A stretch of 64,000 nucleotides of DNA, taken from Craterostigma plantagineum. Its lineage: Eukaryota > Streptophyta > Magnoliopsida > Lamiales > Linderniaceae. The notes under the pieces are model-generated. The model had not been told where the DNA came from. It did not search any database and saw nothing but the letters and a program-made list of their open reading frames with translations. A program made the translations under genes and the position numbers. The stretch covers positions 13,955,501-14,019,500 of the forward strand of contig JAPQWV010000005.1 of the NCBI GenBank assembly GCA_027422505.1, given 5' to 3'. Positions 9,835 to 20,699 of the stretch are shown here, piece by piece. Numbering within the stretch: the first letter of the stretch is position 1; each line of letters opens with the position of its first letter.

Positions 9835-12800
9835 TGTGGCGCCCCGCCTTCCACCACTACTTCCTTAACTAATCTACTCGACTAATGTCCTAATAATGAA
9901 ATAGATCGTCCGAAATTTCGTATAAAATTTTTCCTTTCATAAAAAGGAATCGTAACTGTTCCTACAAAGTCATCCAAAATCCTAATTACACAGGAACTTG
10001 CGCATGCGGCTCAAAATAAATCTATATACTGGGCCTCCACGAGGTCGCATCCATGCACACACTTCCATCTCAAAAGACCTCGGAAGTTTCAAAAGTTGGC
10101 CTCGCCGTGAAAATGATCACGTACCGTGATCGCGGGGTCCTACAACACATAAAACGTGGAATGAGCTTATAAAGCTCAGTAAGCGAAAACCATGCATGCA
10201 ATGCACGTGACCTAAATAGCGAAGGCATTCGCGCCAATGCTATTGACTTCTCACATCCTCCTCGTTCTTTTCATTTCATATTTGGGCCCCTCGGCTTTCA
10301 ATCTTACTATGTACCATATAGAGCTCAAACCCCTAAGGGTATAAATAAGTGGCAGTACACACACTGGGAGGCTAAACCCGAGTACTCAATCTGTGCTTAA
10401 CCCTATGGTGCCTTTCAATCCCAATGTGGTCCACACTGAGAAGCTAATAGTGCCTTTCAATCCCAATGTAGTCCCATTGAGAGGCTAACCCGGGCACACA
10501 AATTTCGTTTAACCCTAAGGCGCCTTTCCATCCCAATGCAGTCTGACACGCGGGCGCCTCTCACTGGTAGCTTACTACGAGGTGGCCAACACTCGAGGTT
10601 CCCTCGGTGCCGCTCATTCCCTCGAGTCGCATCCTCCAGGTTGCATATCCGGCTATGGGGTATCCACCTGCCTCTCGTGAATCGGGCAATTCGGCCTCGT
10701 GAATCGCCGTGGTGTATTTCCCTTACCTCTCGTGAATCAGGTAATTCGGCCTCGTGAATCGCCGTGGTAGCATAGAAGAGCCGTGACTCATCATTGAGTC
10801 GACACAAATGCCCATATCGGCAAATATACATCGCTCTCACGCGATCTTATACTCATGCACGCTCTCTTTCCCTGACTCTTATACTAGTAGTGCGTGCACA
10901 TGCTCATGTCATGAATATGCGTGTCATGTCATCGTATAACGTAAATAATTCATGTAAGATCACATAAAGTCATAGAAGTCACATAACACATAATTTCATG
11001 CACAGAAAAATTATGTGTTGTAGTTACGATTTCCACTTACCTGTCGTCCGTAGATTGATTGCTAGTGAAAATTCTGTGAATTTCTCGGCTCCTGACCTTA
11101 AACATAAAATTGTAATGTCAGTATACTATCTAACTTGGTACACTGTCTAATTTCTCGAGTTTCCTAAGTATTGAAATATTTGACCCATGAATTTATTTAA
11201 TAAGCCTTACTTTGCGAACTCTCTCCCAATCCGCCAGCCTTAAGTCTATTTAATTCGTGACTTACCATTCGCCAAGGCACTTATGCAATTCGTAAGTCCA
11301 TATATTTTAAATGGTTTTATTCCTTAGATCATTCACGAAGTCCTTACCTCACATAATTCGCCAAGTACATATGATATTATTATTTTATACCTACTTGCAT
11401 GATATTATTATTTTAATCCCAATTCAATTCGTGAAGTGTTTGTTTGTGAGGTCCAATCAAGTCAATATAATTATTGATATCAACACCTCATTTCGCCATG
11501 TGTCTATTCCCACACTCATACTTCGCCATGTGTCTTATTCTCCCTATTGACTCATGAAACTTTCAAATCGTGAAGTCTTCTTTTATGATATATATACAAT
11601 TCGTGACTTGTGCACCTAATGAACTACCTATGTATAACTTATAATATTATTTTATTACCTTAGACTTCACTCGTTGGTTGGTGGAATAGTTCACTTCGCG
11701 AATCACCTAACACCTATGCACTTTACTAACCTATTTGTCTCATGATTATGATTGATTCACAAAATCTCTATGATTCGCCAAAGTCCAGCTCGCCAAATAG
11801 AGTTCGCAGAATTGACTTTCAATCAATTCGTGAAGCTCTCTAATTTGTAAAAATCCTTACATTACATACAATTTGCCAAGCTTGTGATATTAATATTTTA
11901 TATCCACACTTCGCGAATTCAGCTATTCTAGTACTTGAAATTCTTATTTTCCCAAACAATTCGCAAAACTCAATACTTAAAATATTAGAATTCGTGAAGT
12001 TTACATATCACAAAATTTTAGACCCGTAAAACCCTCATTTCACACTTCAATTCGCAACATGCAATTCGTGAAACATCATCCCTAAAAATATTATAACACT
12101 TTTAATATTTTGTAACTCTGAAATTTTCGATCAAAAACTGTTCTTTTTAAGAACAATTTAAATGTCACAAGAATTCTTATTTTCAAAACCTTTGACGACT
12201 AAGCCTATACAAACCCGAATCTTATTTAATTTTGAGTCTAACAATTCCTAAAACATGCTAATATAGAACTAAAACATACAGTTAAAGTAAGAAAATGTAC
12301 TCTCTTTCTTCGCTTAGTTTTAATATCATTTAATCTTAATCTTTTCAAACCCTCAAAAATAAAACTTATGCGAAACCTAAATAATTAATAGTTTTCTTGC
12401 TTAACAACTTCTAAGATATATATTTAATACATAAATATGGAATTGGAATAGAAGGTTATACCTATTCCGAATTTAGGAGAGATCTCTGATCGACTTCCTC
12501 TTTCTCTCTACTTGGGTTTCATTAGTTCTTCCTTACTAATATGTAAACTTCCTTCTTATCCTTCGTGATTTTCATATGATATGGATTATCATTCTTCTTT
12601 CCTCTATAGCCCATACTTTACTTGTTCAGATGACTAAATGACATCGACGCTTATCCCATTCTTAGTAATATCATTATAATAATATTATACAAGTTTTTTC
12701 CTTTTGTACTAAGTCATAGAGCCTTTGGGTGTTTAAAAATTATTTATTTCCAAAATACTCATTTTCGTCATTTGCATTATAATATGGTCTGAGACTCCTA

Positions 12801-13147
12801 ATTCTTTCACAACTAATTCTTACCAAAATTATATATCTTATACAAAAATTATTTCTAAGTCTCAACTTAGATCTCTACCAAGTTAGTTACTCTAGTAGCA
12901 CATAAGCCCATATAGGACTATATCACATAAAGCATGAAGTCATATAGACACATAATTCACATAACACATAAGTCACGTAAAACACAAAACATAAAAAAAC
13001 ATAATAGTACCTTTGTTCACAAAATAATTGGTGCAACAAATGATTCTCCTATAATCTTAACTTCTTTATTTAATTTAATCCAACGAAATTTCTAATTTAC
13101 TGCTAATTAAGTCGTAAATCCCGTAATTAAATTTTACGGGTAATGCA
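9835..13147 (-). repeat. Solo LTR (3.3 kb) of a Tekay/Del-like gypsy family
   Basis: On the - strand it runs from TGCATTACCCG (13147) to GGCGCCACA (9835), with TG...CA ends and a perfect 5-bp target duplication TTAGG at 9830-9834 and 13148-13152. No internal domain is present, so it is a complete solo LTR left by recombination between the two LTRs of an element. It is a diverged relative of the Tekay-1 LTR. Matching parts include the terminal GGCGCC block, the AACACATAAA...TGGAATGAGCTTATAAAGCTCA block near 10140-10180, and the CGCGATCTTAT/GCATGCACG region near 10840-10900. The middle (11200-13100) is very AT-rich with many AATTCG(T/C)GAA-type words. There is no credible gene inside. Confidence 0.92.
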
Positions 13148-13469
13148 TTAGGGACCTCCGACAGATTTTAGGGACCTATAACAGACTTAAGGGAGATAAC
13201 AACAAGAAATAAGGGTTTCAGGACCTCCGACAGGCTTTAGGGAACTAACACCATATGAGGGAAGTGTTTTGGGACCTATTAAGCTAAGCAGGTCCTATCG
13301 TCCCGAGGAAGCGTCCTAAGGAAGCTTCACTGAAGGTACAGAAGCCGAAAAGACACATTGGGAAGAGAAATCGGTTGATCACCACGTGGCTGTCAAAGAG
13401 AGGGCCGCACCACTGCCAAAAAGGAAAGCTTCTTATAGAAGCTACTGAGATCCTGACGGAGCAGAAAAA

Positions 13470-13610
13470 GCTGTCAGAAGCATGTTTGGCCAGAGCAGGT
13501 CCCGAGAAATGCTATCAGAAGCATGCTTAGCCAGAGCAGGTCCCGAGAAATGCTGTCAGAAGCATGCTTGGCCAGAGCAGGTCCCTAGAAATGCTGTCAG
13601 AAGCATCTTT
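13470..13610 (+). repeat. 41-bp tandem repeats upstream of the Tat-1 LTR promoter
   Basis: GCTGTCAGAAGCATG-type units start at 13470, 13511, 13552 and 13593, with exact 41-bp spacing; the last is partial. The array ends about 25 bp before the TATA box, a position typical for LTR enhancers. An enhancer role is inference. Confidence 0.9.
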
Positions 13611-13634
13611 GCTTCTCCTAAGCAAAATTCCAGC

Positions 13635-13642
13635 TATAAATA
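13635..13642 (+). promoter_or_regulatory. TATA box of the Tat-1 LTR
   Basis: TATAAATA sits in CAGCTATAAATAGAGG, followed about 30 bp later by likely start-site sequence. Position and strand fit the U3/R border of the + oriented LTR. Confidence 0.7.
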
Positions 13643-14084
13643 GAGGACTTCACTCATTTCATGAACCAACAGTCATAGAACGATCACAATCACATTCTAA
13701 CACATTACAACACCTAGAAAATACTCTCTCTACACTAAATCAACATCTTTGACATCCCCTTAGCTAATTTCTTATGTGTTCTTGAGAGAAAAGTGAGGAA
13801 AAAAATTAGCTTTGAGTGTGTAATCTTCGGAAGTATAGTGAAAAACAGTTTCAGAGCGCCCATGGACGTAGGATCTGCAAAGATCCGAACCACGTACATC
13901 TTGTGTTTTTTCCGTTACGTCCCCAACACGTCCCAAACAGGTCCCAACATCCCAAATATGTCCCTTTCAGTTTCCTTACAAACAAGCACCTTACGCACGT
14001 CTTAAACTTTGCGATAATCGCTTCTACCGCTATATAAATTTCCCCACACATATAAATCTTGTTGATTGGGATAGCCCCAGATCA

Positions 14085-14977
14085 GTCATGTTAGAAAATG
14101 GGTATTGTATTACCGAGGCAATGAGAACATACACTTACTACATTGAAATAAGCACTAATATTTTGACTACTACGAATGTTATCGATGTCTATGGTGGGAT
14201 CATTCAGTATAGCACCCCGAAAAGTCTAGCCTCGTTGAGTGTAACTTGGACTGGACACCTAGAAACATGAAGCTTTAATGAGTGAATTTCCCAACTGCAT
14301 CATTTATGAGAGGTGCTGTAAGCAATGAGGTATTCTTAATTTTATGATGCACATAATAGGCTTTGACCGTCCATTTAAAGTGATATTAAAATAGCTATTC
14401 ATTTCTTCATTTCATATCACCACATATATATAACATATATATATATATTATATATATATATTAGAAAATCAAATACTTTATAACACGTCATCAGCACAAC
14501 CCTCTCCGCTCGATATCAACCCGTGTCGAAGATCCTGTACGAGTTTAATCGAGGTACGGTTTTCTATTTATGCTAATAGCATATGAAATGTAATCTAACA
14601 TAGAATATATCTTGAACGTATTATTTGTCACTACAGTCTGAGTAATTTCGTGGAATATCATCACTCAAAGTGACGAGAGGACCAAGTTTCGATTTTCCGA
14701 GGTGGTGTGTGGAAAATGTTTACGAGACTTACAATAAAAACAAAACAAAAAAGAATATTCAGTTATAAGCTAAAATAGGATTTTAATATCTTTGATATGC
14801 ATGTCAATGTCCTATGATTTTCATCGTTTGGTATCAACTTAATTTTAATGAAGGAGTGTGCCATTATTATAGGATATTCACGTGAAGTACTGTTGTAATG
14901 TTATTAGCAAGTTAGCATTCATTCAGTATCAAATGGGTGTTTCATCATCCATGCCAAAAATGTTCAAAGATGATATT
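14085..14977. other. Noncoding remnant, possibly a copia LTR and leader
   Basis: No coding sequence is credible here. The stretch contains a TA microsatellite at 14423-14463 followed by ACACGTCATCAGCAC at 14483-14497. A closely similar word (ACACGTTATCAGCAC) often follows the 5' LTR in plant copia elements, so the region to the left may be an LTR and that to the right a leader. This is a low-confidence inference. The same sequence resumes after the CACTA element at 16124-16203, just before the Tat-2 LTR. Confidence 0.35.
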
Positions 14978-16123
14978 CACTACAAAAAAACGTACAGATT
15001 TCTGATGGCAGCCGCTACGGAAAAGCCGTTGCGAAAATTTGCGACGAATTTTAGCCACGGTAAAACAGTCGCAAAACTTAGCTACGAAAATGTCATCGCA
15101 AAGGCCGTCGCAGATTTTTGCTATGGCTTTTTGGTCGCAGTTTTGCGACGGAAAAGCCGTCGTGAATAACCGTCGCACCTTTGCGACGGAAAATCCGTCG
15201 AAAATATTTGCGATGGTCTTTGCGACGATATTTTCATCGCAGAACTGTTAGCGGGTTTCTAAAAATTTTAAACCCTATTTTATTCTCCCCCTCTCTCTTT
15301 TCATTCTCTCTCTCATTCGCTATCATCTCTCTCCTCTCTTCTCTCTCTTCCTTTTCTTCTCTTCATCTTCGTCGTTTTTCTTATCTTCATATCGCCCTTG
15401 TTCTTTTTTCTTTATTCTCTGATTCTTCGTTTTTTTCTTATCTTCATAGTCCTTATTTTTCCTTCTATTCTCTGCAGCAGTATGGCGATAGTAAGAATGC
15501 GGTGGAGGTGAGGCTGGCGATGGCAGATATGGGGATGAAAGGTAGCGGCGGTGGTGGATGTGGGCAGCAAAAATCCCGGCGGTGGCGGATCTAGGCAGCG
15601 GAAGTCGAGTTGGTGGCGGATCTGGGCAGCGCGGCGGTGGCGGATCTGGGCAACGAGGCGCCGACGACGACGAGCTGGCAACGACGACGACACGGAGGCG
15701 GCGGCGACGAGCTGGCAGCAACGACGAGGCGGAGGTGGCGGCCACGAGCTGGCAGCGACGACGAGCGGTGGATACGACGAGGCGGTGGCGGCGACGAGAG
15801 CAATGACGTGCGTCAGAGACGACGAGGCGGTGGAAGAGACGAGCTGGATGCCAGATTCTGTAGACGGTGGCTTGCCGGTTCTCCGGCAGGCTTTTCTTTT
15901 TATTTTTTTAACCAGTTTTTGCGATGGAACTTCTCTCGTCGCAAAAATGTTGCGACGGATTATCTGCGTCGCAAAAATATAGCGACGACTGTTAGCGACC
16001 AGTTTTTTTTCCGACGGGCTTTTTAGCGACAGCGGCCTTCCATCGCAATTCCGTCGCAAAAGGCTTGTTAGCGACGGAAATGCCACGGTTGGCGTCGTCG
16101 CTATCCGAATTTTTTTCGTAGTG
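14978..16123. mobile_element. Non-autonomous CACTA (En/Spm) transposon
   Basis: The element starts CACTACAAAAAAACG and ends ...CGTAGTG (inverted CACTACG), flanked by a 3-bp duplication ATT at 14975-14977 and 16124-16126. Length is 1146 bp. Both subterminal zones (about 15000-15255 and 15918-16105) are packed with GCGACGG or GCGACGA words in both orientations, as expected for transposase-binding sites of this superfamily. There is no transposase. The centre is a pyrimidine-rich stretch followed by GC-rich low-complexity sequence, listed separately. Confidence 0.9.
15256..15917. other. CACTA internal segment: pyrimidine tract and GGC/GAC-rich sequence
   Basis: 15285-15470 is almost pure CT, resembling a plant 5' untranslated region, and ends in TTCTCTGCAGCAG, which looks like a splice acceptor. 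From about 15480 the sequence becomes GC-rich with repeated GGCGGATCTGGGCAGC and ACGAGCTGGCAGC words. Open frames exist on both strands, but all give Gly/Arg- or Ser/Pro-rich low-complexity protein. A captured host-gene 5' end is possible. A simple amplified repeat is equally possible. Confidence 0.4.
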
Positions 16124-16203
16124 ATTCGACTTATACTAATTATGAACATGCGATGAGTCATGCTTCTCAACGTAAGTATTGACGTGGAATAGGTCTTAGG
16201 TAT

Positions 16204-16919
16204 TGATATGGGGCTAACCCAATCAAATTTTATGTGGTTCGGGAAATTTATACGGCGGTAGGTAAAATATCTCAAAGTTTTGGGACGTGCGTAAGGTGCT
16301 TATTCATAAGGGACGTGTTGGGGACCTGTTTGGGACGTGAAAGGGACATAACAGAAAGTAGGGGGATTGATATTTTGAGGTCCGTGTAGGTCCACGGACG
16401 GTGCGGACCTAGTTGTGCATGTGATATGACGCAAACGGGGCATAATAAAGACGTAAAAAAAAAGAGAGACAGGAGATTACGTGGTTCGGATTCTTTAAAA
16501 TCCTACGTCAACGGGGCGCATTCAACGTTTTCTTTATCACTTCAGGAAGTTACACACTCGAATCGCTCATTTCGCTCACAAATATTGAAAACCTAAAAGA
16601 AATTGTTTGATGTGTTAACGAGAGTAGATATGGAGTCTTTTTCGTATGTGGAATGATGATTGTGAAGAAAATGGCTAAGTCTCCCCTTTTATAGAAGCTT
16701 CTGGATATTGCCTGATGGTACATCCCGAGATTCCTGGTGATATGACCTTCTGGGACAACGTGTAGTGTGGGCTGTCAGTCATAGCTTTTTTTTTTCTTTT
16801 CAGTCGCGTCAGTCACAGCTTTTGTCATCAGTCTATTTGCCTTTATAATTTCCTGCATGGGCCTAACGGGCCTCTTCTTATCTTTTTCTTTTTCGGCCCA
16901 CCTAATTTAGTCCATATCA
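16204..16919 (-). repeat. Tat-2 3' LTR (716 bp)
   Basis: On the + strand the segment runs TGATATGGGGCTAACCC ... TAGTCCATATCA, so the ends are inverted TGATATGG/CCATATCA. The inner boundary is set by the polypurine tract ACCACTCCCCTACTCT (16920-16935, reverse strand). The outer 250 bases match the remnant at 29326-29455 and the Tat-1 LTR end. The TTTTATAG at 16687-16694 supplies the TATA box on the - strand. Confidence 0.85.
16687..16693 (-). promoter_or_regulatory. TATA box of the Tat-2 3' LTR
   Basis: On the - strand it reads TATAAAA within TTCTATAAAAGGGGAG, at the place expected for the LTR promoter. Confidence 0.6.
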
Positions 16920-17047
16920 ACCACTCCCCTACTCTGATTTGTCATTTGGAATAAAAGTGAATTAGAGTAAAATAGTAGGATGGGACTTAACTCCTTATCA
17001 GGGACCTACCTTAATTATTTCTTGATGGGACACGTCTTTGTGAGTGC

Positions 17048-18027
17048 TTAAAGGTTCAGTCAGTGTCTTGGGTTTCTGGCGCAGGTATGACGTCCTCATG
17101 ATATGCTCTGTTAACCAATGTGGAGAAGGGAACCAGTTCCCAAGTTCTTCAGCGCACCTTCTGTAGCTCCCTTGCTCTTTCAGGTCCTGACGGCTAGGGA
17201 CGTTCGCGATGAGATGCCTCCTTCTATAGGAACGGAGGACGTTCCCACGGTTCCTTCTCTTGTTAGGGGAGCTCAAGAAGCTCCCATTACAGCCTCTGCC
17301 TCTGCCGCGGTTCCTTCTCGTGCTTCCAGATGATCAGTGGGCCATCTCCCGGGGGTCTACGGGAACGAGCGAAAAGCAATTGGCGTATCATCTTCTTAAG
17401 GTATTATCTTCTAGCTCCTTTTGGTGTTCTTTTTGTAGGTTTCACTTCTTCTTCCAAGGTGGTGAGCTACATAGCTGCCGTATCGTCCGCCAAGTCATCA
17501 ATCCAGGAGTTGGAGCCAGCTAAGCAGACCTTTAGGACCCAGTCGGAATAAGCTCCAATCCGGGTTATTGGCGGAAAAGGAGGAGGTAGCCAGGGAAACA
17601 AAATCCAAGTCGCAACTTGATATAGAAAAAACGTGCTGAGTTAGTGGAGCAGCGCGAGAGGGGACTACGGAGCTCCCAGGAAAAAGGAAAAGCAGGAGCA
17701 CCCTCTGCTCGTGGAATCAGTGGGAAGAGGTGCTACGGAGCTCCTTTGCATCCCTGGGAAGTCACATCCCTTCGTCAGAAATGGCCCTTCGCGATTTGCT
17801 TCCTGCAGTTTTACTTTTCGAATTTTGCTATTTTCTCTTCTCGAGGCTTCTTCGTGAGGCTGTCAAATGGTTTGGGAGTTCTCCCAAGTAGGTGTGGCGA
17901 TGTGGTGGGTCGTTGTCACAATGTGGATCATAGTTGTTTGTTGACTTGCGATCCACGGTGGCCAGAAGAGCTTGACTGGATTGAAAAGGCGTGGGCAAAG
18001 CTACTTAGGACGTGCGACATGATATGA
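17048..18027 (+). pseudogene. Tat-2 antisense extra ORF (aORF), degenerate
   Basis: The reading frame lies between integrase and the 3' LTR but on the strand opposite to the element. It contains in order, across several frames: RRYDVLM and CGEGNQF (matching the Tat-1 aORF), SIGTEDVPTVPSLVRGAQEA, QLAYHLLKVLSSS, VSYIAAVSSAKSSIQELE, then a charged heptad-like stretch LAEKEEVARETKSKSQLDIE and AELVEQRERGLRSSQEK that should form a coiled coil, and finally RWPEELDWIEKAWAKLLRT at the C-terminus (about 17970-18020). Frameshifts near 17550 and 17635 and stops break it. The function is unknown. The family knowledge used is that some Tat-lineage elements carry antisense extra ORFs here. Confidence 0.6.
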
Positions 18028-18308
18028 CCTGCTTCAGAGGTCGGACATGAAGGCTGATTGTGTCGTCCTTGTCCTCATGTGTCACTTTGCGCTAGGCTCT
18101 CTTTGTCCTTAGCGAGTTCAGTATTTGTATAGACACCTAGGTCTATAAAATTTGAAATCCGGGGATCCCTTCATCCGTTTATCCTGGTAATAGTGCCAGC
18201 TTCCCTTTACGTACCATTCACATCTCAGGCTTACTGAGAGCCTTTGATGTCCTGTACGCCGTAGCCCATCAGCGGCGGTATCTTGTACACCCTTATGGGC
18301 ATCATCAC

Positions 18309-18565
18309 GTCGCAGATTTATTATCTTTGATGTCGGGTACAACGCGGGCCGTCGGCCTTTGGTATCGTTACACGTCGCAGACTATCAGTCTTTGATGATG
18401 GGTATACCTTGGGTCCGTCGACCTTCGGCATCATATCACATCGCAGATATATTATCTTTGACGTCCTGCACACCGTAGGTCCGTAGACTTTGGCATCATA
18501 TCACACCGCAGATATATTATCTTTGGCGTCATGTACACCGCAGATCCATCGACCTTTGGCATCAA
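18309..18565. repeat. 65-bp tandem repeats in the Tat-2 3' noncoding region
   Basis: Four diverged copies start with (G/A)(T/C)CGCAGA words at 18309, 18374, 18440 and 18505; each contains CTTTGATGTC and GTCGACCTT(T/C)GGCATC-like blocks. A fainter copy precedes the array. Tandem repeats between pol and the 3' LTR are common in Tat-lineage elements. Confidence 0.85.
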
Positions 18566-18623
18566 TTATATTAATTGGTGCACCGTTATTATATATAATA
18601 AAACATCTATATCAACCATCGAC

Positions 18624-18760
18624 GTCATATCACGTCGCGGACCCTTAGGTCGTTGATGTCATTCACGTCGCAGACCCAGAGGTCCTTCGTATCATTCACG
18701 CCGCAGACCCGGAGGTTCTTTGTGTTATTCATGCTGCCGACCCGGAGGTCATTGGTGTCA
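18624..18760. repeat. About 35-bp tandem repeats in the Tat-2 3' noncoding region
   Basis: Four diverged copies of a unit around CACGCCGCAGACCCGGAGGT follow the 65-bp array. The shared CGCAGAC core suggests both arrays grew from one ancestral motif. Confidence 0.75.
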
Positions 18761-19039
18761 AGGGACCTTTACACCAGCACGGAGCTATGCTTGCATGTCC
18801 TGAGTAAGCAAGGGCCTTCGAATATTGGAGCTGCACTTAGAGGTCCCTAACAGGTGGGTTGGGCCTTTGAATGCCAGCATGGATCTAGGCTTATTGCTCT
18901 CGACTTCTCGTGTTTGTGCGTGGCACCGCTAACAGATCCCATGAGACAGGATCCTTATGTGTTGGCGGATCACGTCCCGGATGTTGGCGGAACTCCGGCC
19001 ACCATGTGGAGCTGTGACCTCTTTGATTTCTTCCATGGT

Positions 19040-19620
19040 TCACCATTGATTTTTCTTTGGGGGAAAGCGGTTTAGCGTATCAAACCCCCAAGGCGAGTGC
19101 ATACTTCCCAAAACCTCCGTTGGGACATGAATCTGGGGTCCGTCTTTCTGGTAGTTGGCACATCTTTTAACTAGCTCCACGGCGCCCCTGATTAAGGTAC
19201 GGGAGAGATAGACAGTCCTTACCATTCTTCTCGTCAGAGACTTATATCCCCCATGATCTCCGATACATCCCTTCTTGTCTTTCAATTCCATTTCCTTTGG
19301 GACCTCCAGGACAGAGGTCCTCCAATCATCATCTCCTTATATACTTCTGTCAAACTCTCATGTCTCTTGTTTTTCACGGTGCGATAGGTGATATTATCCC
19401 ATTGGGTGGTAAAATTCGAGCTCGCTATTTCCTTTGCGATCCTCAGGTCATGAATTAGACTTCGCATTCGGATTCATTGTTGCAGGCCTGGAACTTGAAC
19501 GGCGAAATGGAGTTCCTTGCTTTCATGATACAGATAAGAAACCTTGCTCCAGATCTTTGAGAAGTCACAGCATCTACGTACACCTCCCATTGCTTCTTTC
19601 GTGATCCTTTGGTAATTTCC
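19040..19620 (-). pseudogene. Tat-2 second RNase H and integrase N-terminus remnants
   Basis: On the - strand the archaeal-type RNase H is readable in broken frames (WEVYVDAV near 19590, then CNNESECEV and SLIHDLRIAKEIA near 19440-19490). It runs into the integrase zinc region: CIGDHGGYKS (19250-19280), LIRGAVELVKRCANYQKDG and QIHVPTEVLGSMHSPWGFD (19080-19190). The block QIHVPTEVLGSMHSP is nearly identical to the Tat-1 integrase. The catalytic core of integrase is absent, replaced by 3' noncoding sequence. Many stops and frameshifts are present. Confidence 0.75.
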
Positions 19621-20200
19621 AGCACAAAGTCAGAGAGGGCCCGAGCTTTGACGGCCGTTCATCGTTCGAATTCTATGCCACACTCCCCTGGCTTGATAGT
19701 CCATTTCACCATCCGCCCTGATAGGTCCGATCAACTTATTGTTTGCATCGTGACCTTCTCGATTTCGGAGCATCTGATCTCGGCTTCTAGCGGCGCCTTG
19801 CTTATGAAATAGATGGGCTTCTGAGAAGTCCATTCTTCCTTTACTAGCATGGAGCTAGCCGCATAATTTCCCCGAAGAAGTACAGTACCAATTCATCTCC
19901 CTGACTAATGGAAGACTCTTTCTTTATGAGTGGGAGACAAATCGGCTGAGAGCCGCTAACCTCCCTATCAGCCTCTGGACCTCAGTAATCCCCTGGTAGA
20001 CTCCATCATGCGGAGGAATCCCCTGGTAGACAAATCGGCGAACTTGGAGTTATGTTTTAATGATGCGGCCAACGAGCTCCCTACGTGTCCCACTTGGGTA
20101 ACTCTCTTTATCTTCTTCTTCAAAAGAACCGATCGTTCTGATGAAAACACGACAATATCCGAAGATTCGGACCTTCGACTGCTCAGGCGTATGATTTTGA
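19620..20200 (-). pseudogene. Tat-2 RT linker, RT connection and first RNase H, core deleted
   Basis: The upstream linker (TQVGHVGSSLAASLKHNSKF, 20030-20100) is followed almost directly by the RT connection region (ADREVSGSQPICLPLIKK, 19930-19985) and then by RNase H (AEIRCSEIEKV, KWTIKPGECG and ARALSDFVLEITKG, 19620-19800). The whole RT finger and palm, including the YVDD box, is missing. Two copies of AATCCCCTGGTAGAC at 19987-20001 and 20015-20029 flank the deletion point, which suggests a repeat-mediated or microhomology deletion. Confidence 0.7.
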
Positions 20201-20269
20201 GCTCTATTGGAAATTGGAATCCTCCTTGCCTGGAGCTCCTGCTATGACAGGAATGTGAGCTTTAAATGG

Positions 20270-20560
20270 AGCTGGCCCTTATTGAGGGAGGCGGGGGTTG
20301 TCTGCCTTTAGTCGGCACAGATCCCCCGGACTCCTTCTTGGCAACCTTCAGATCTTTCGAGGCCATGGTCACCAAACTTCCTCGGATGTCCTGCTAAGAT
20401 GGCCCTTTGCTTTCACCCTTCAAATGATATTACTATGATGCGTGCACTTATTAAGGTATTGATAATATAAATGAGAATATGAGTTAGAGGGCCCTGGAGT
20501 TCGGGCTGAGAGCCTTTTTATCACGGAGTGTCCCCCGACTGATGTCAGGACCTCCTCCAT
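20270..20560 (-). pseudogene. Tat-2 gag C-terminal fragment
   Basis: On the - strand a DLKVAKKESGG-like segment followed by a Pro-rich run (20280-20370) matches, in order, the gag C-terminal fragment at 28297-28494 (DLKVIDKESWGSM). The upstream zinc-finger-like region is badly decayed (KCTHHSN around 20440-20470). It lies between the gag middle and the RT linker as expected. Confidence 0.5.
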
Positions 20561-20699
20561 GTTGTTGCGTAATGGTATGGAGTTTCGCAAGACCCTAAGA
20601 AGAGATCCTGGCAGCTCCTTGTTGTGAGGTTAAGGCAGTAATGGTTTTCTTTGGTCATGCTTCTTGCTTGCTCCTTCCCGTTCGGTTGCCGTGGCCTGC

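Larger units (their letters stand above)
4935..14084 (+). mobile_element. Tat-1: Ty3/gypsy element of the Tat lineage, 5' truncated
   Basis: The order is gag C-terminus, aspartic protease, RT, RNase H, a second RNase H, integrase, a noncoding region with an antisense ORF, polypurine tract and 3' LTR. The second RNase H domain after the first is diagnostic of the Tat lineage (Ogre/Retand/Tat). The 5' LTR and most of gag are missing because Copia-1 interrupts the element. The 3' LTR runs from 9636 (TGATGTGG) to 14084 (CCAGATCA) and is split by a solo LTR at 9835-13147. Frameshifts, stops and an internal RT deletion make it inactive. Confidence 0.85.
13148..14084 (+). repeat. Tat-1 3' LTR, second segment
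   Basis: The LTR resumes with the TTAGG duplication and continues to GATTGGGATAGCCCCAGATCA-like terminal sequence ending at 14084. The last 170 bp match, in reverse, the outer LTR sequence of Tat-2 at 16204-16340 and 29326-29455 (blocks such as AAATTTATA-GCGGTAG and GACGTG). It contains a 41-bp tandem repeat and the LTR promoter. GTCAT at 14085-14089 may be the outer target duplication; the other copy is not in the window. Confidence 0.8.

Noticed and set aside
10457..10840. 127-codon - strand open frame inside the solo LTR
   Set aside because: The corresponding frame is not preserved in the related Tekay-1 LTRs, so it is chance.
14423..14463. TA-rich tract as a possible origin or matrix-attachment site
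   Set aside because: It is a short dinucleotide microsatellite with no supporting features.
15412..16275. 287-codon open frame on the - strand across the CACTA element
   Set aside because: It is Arg/Ser/Pro-rich, crosses the element end into flanking DNA and shows no domain; it results from GC-rich low-complexity sequence.
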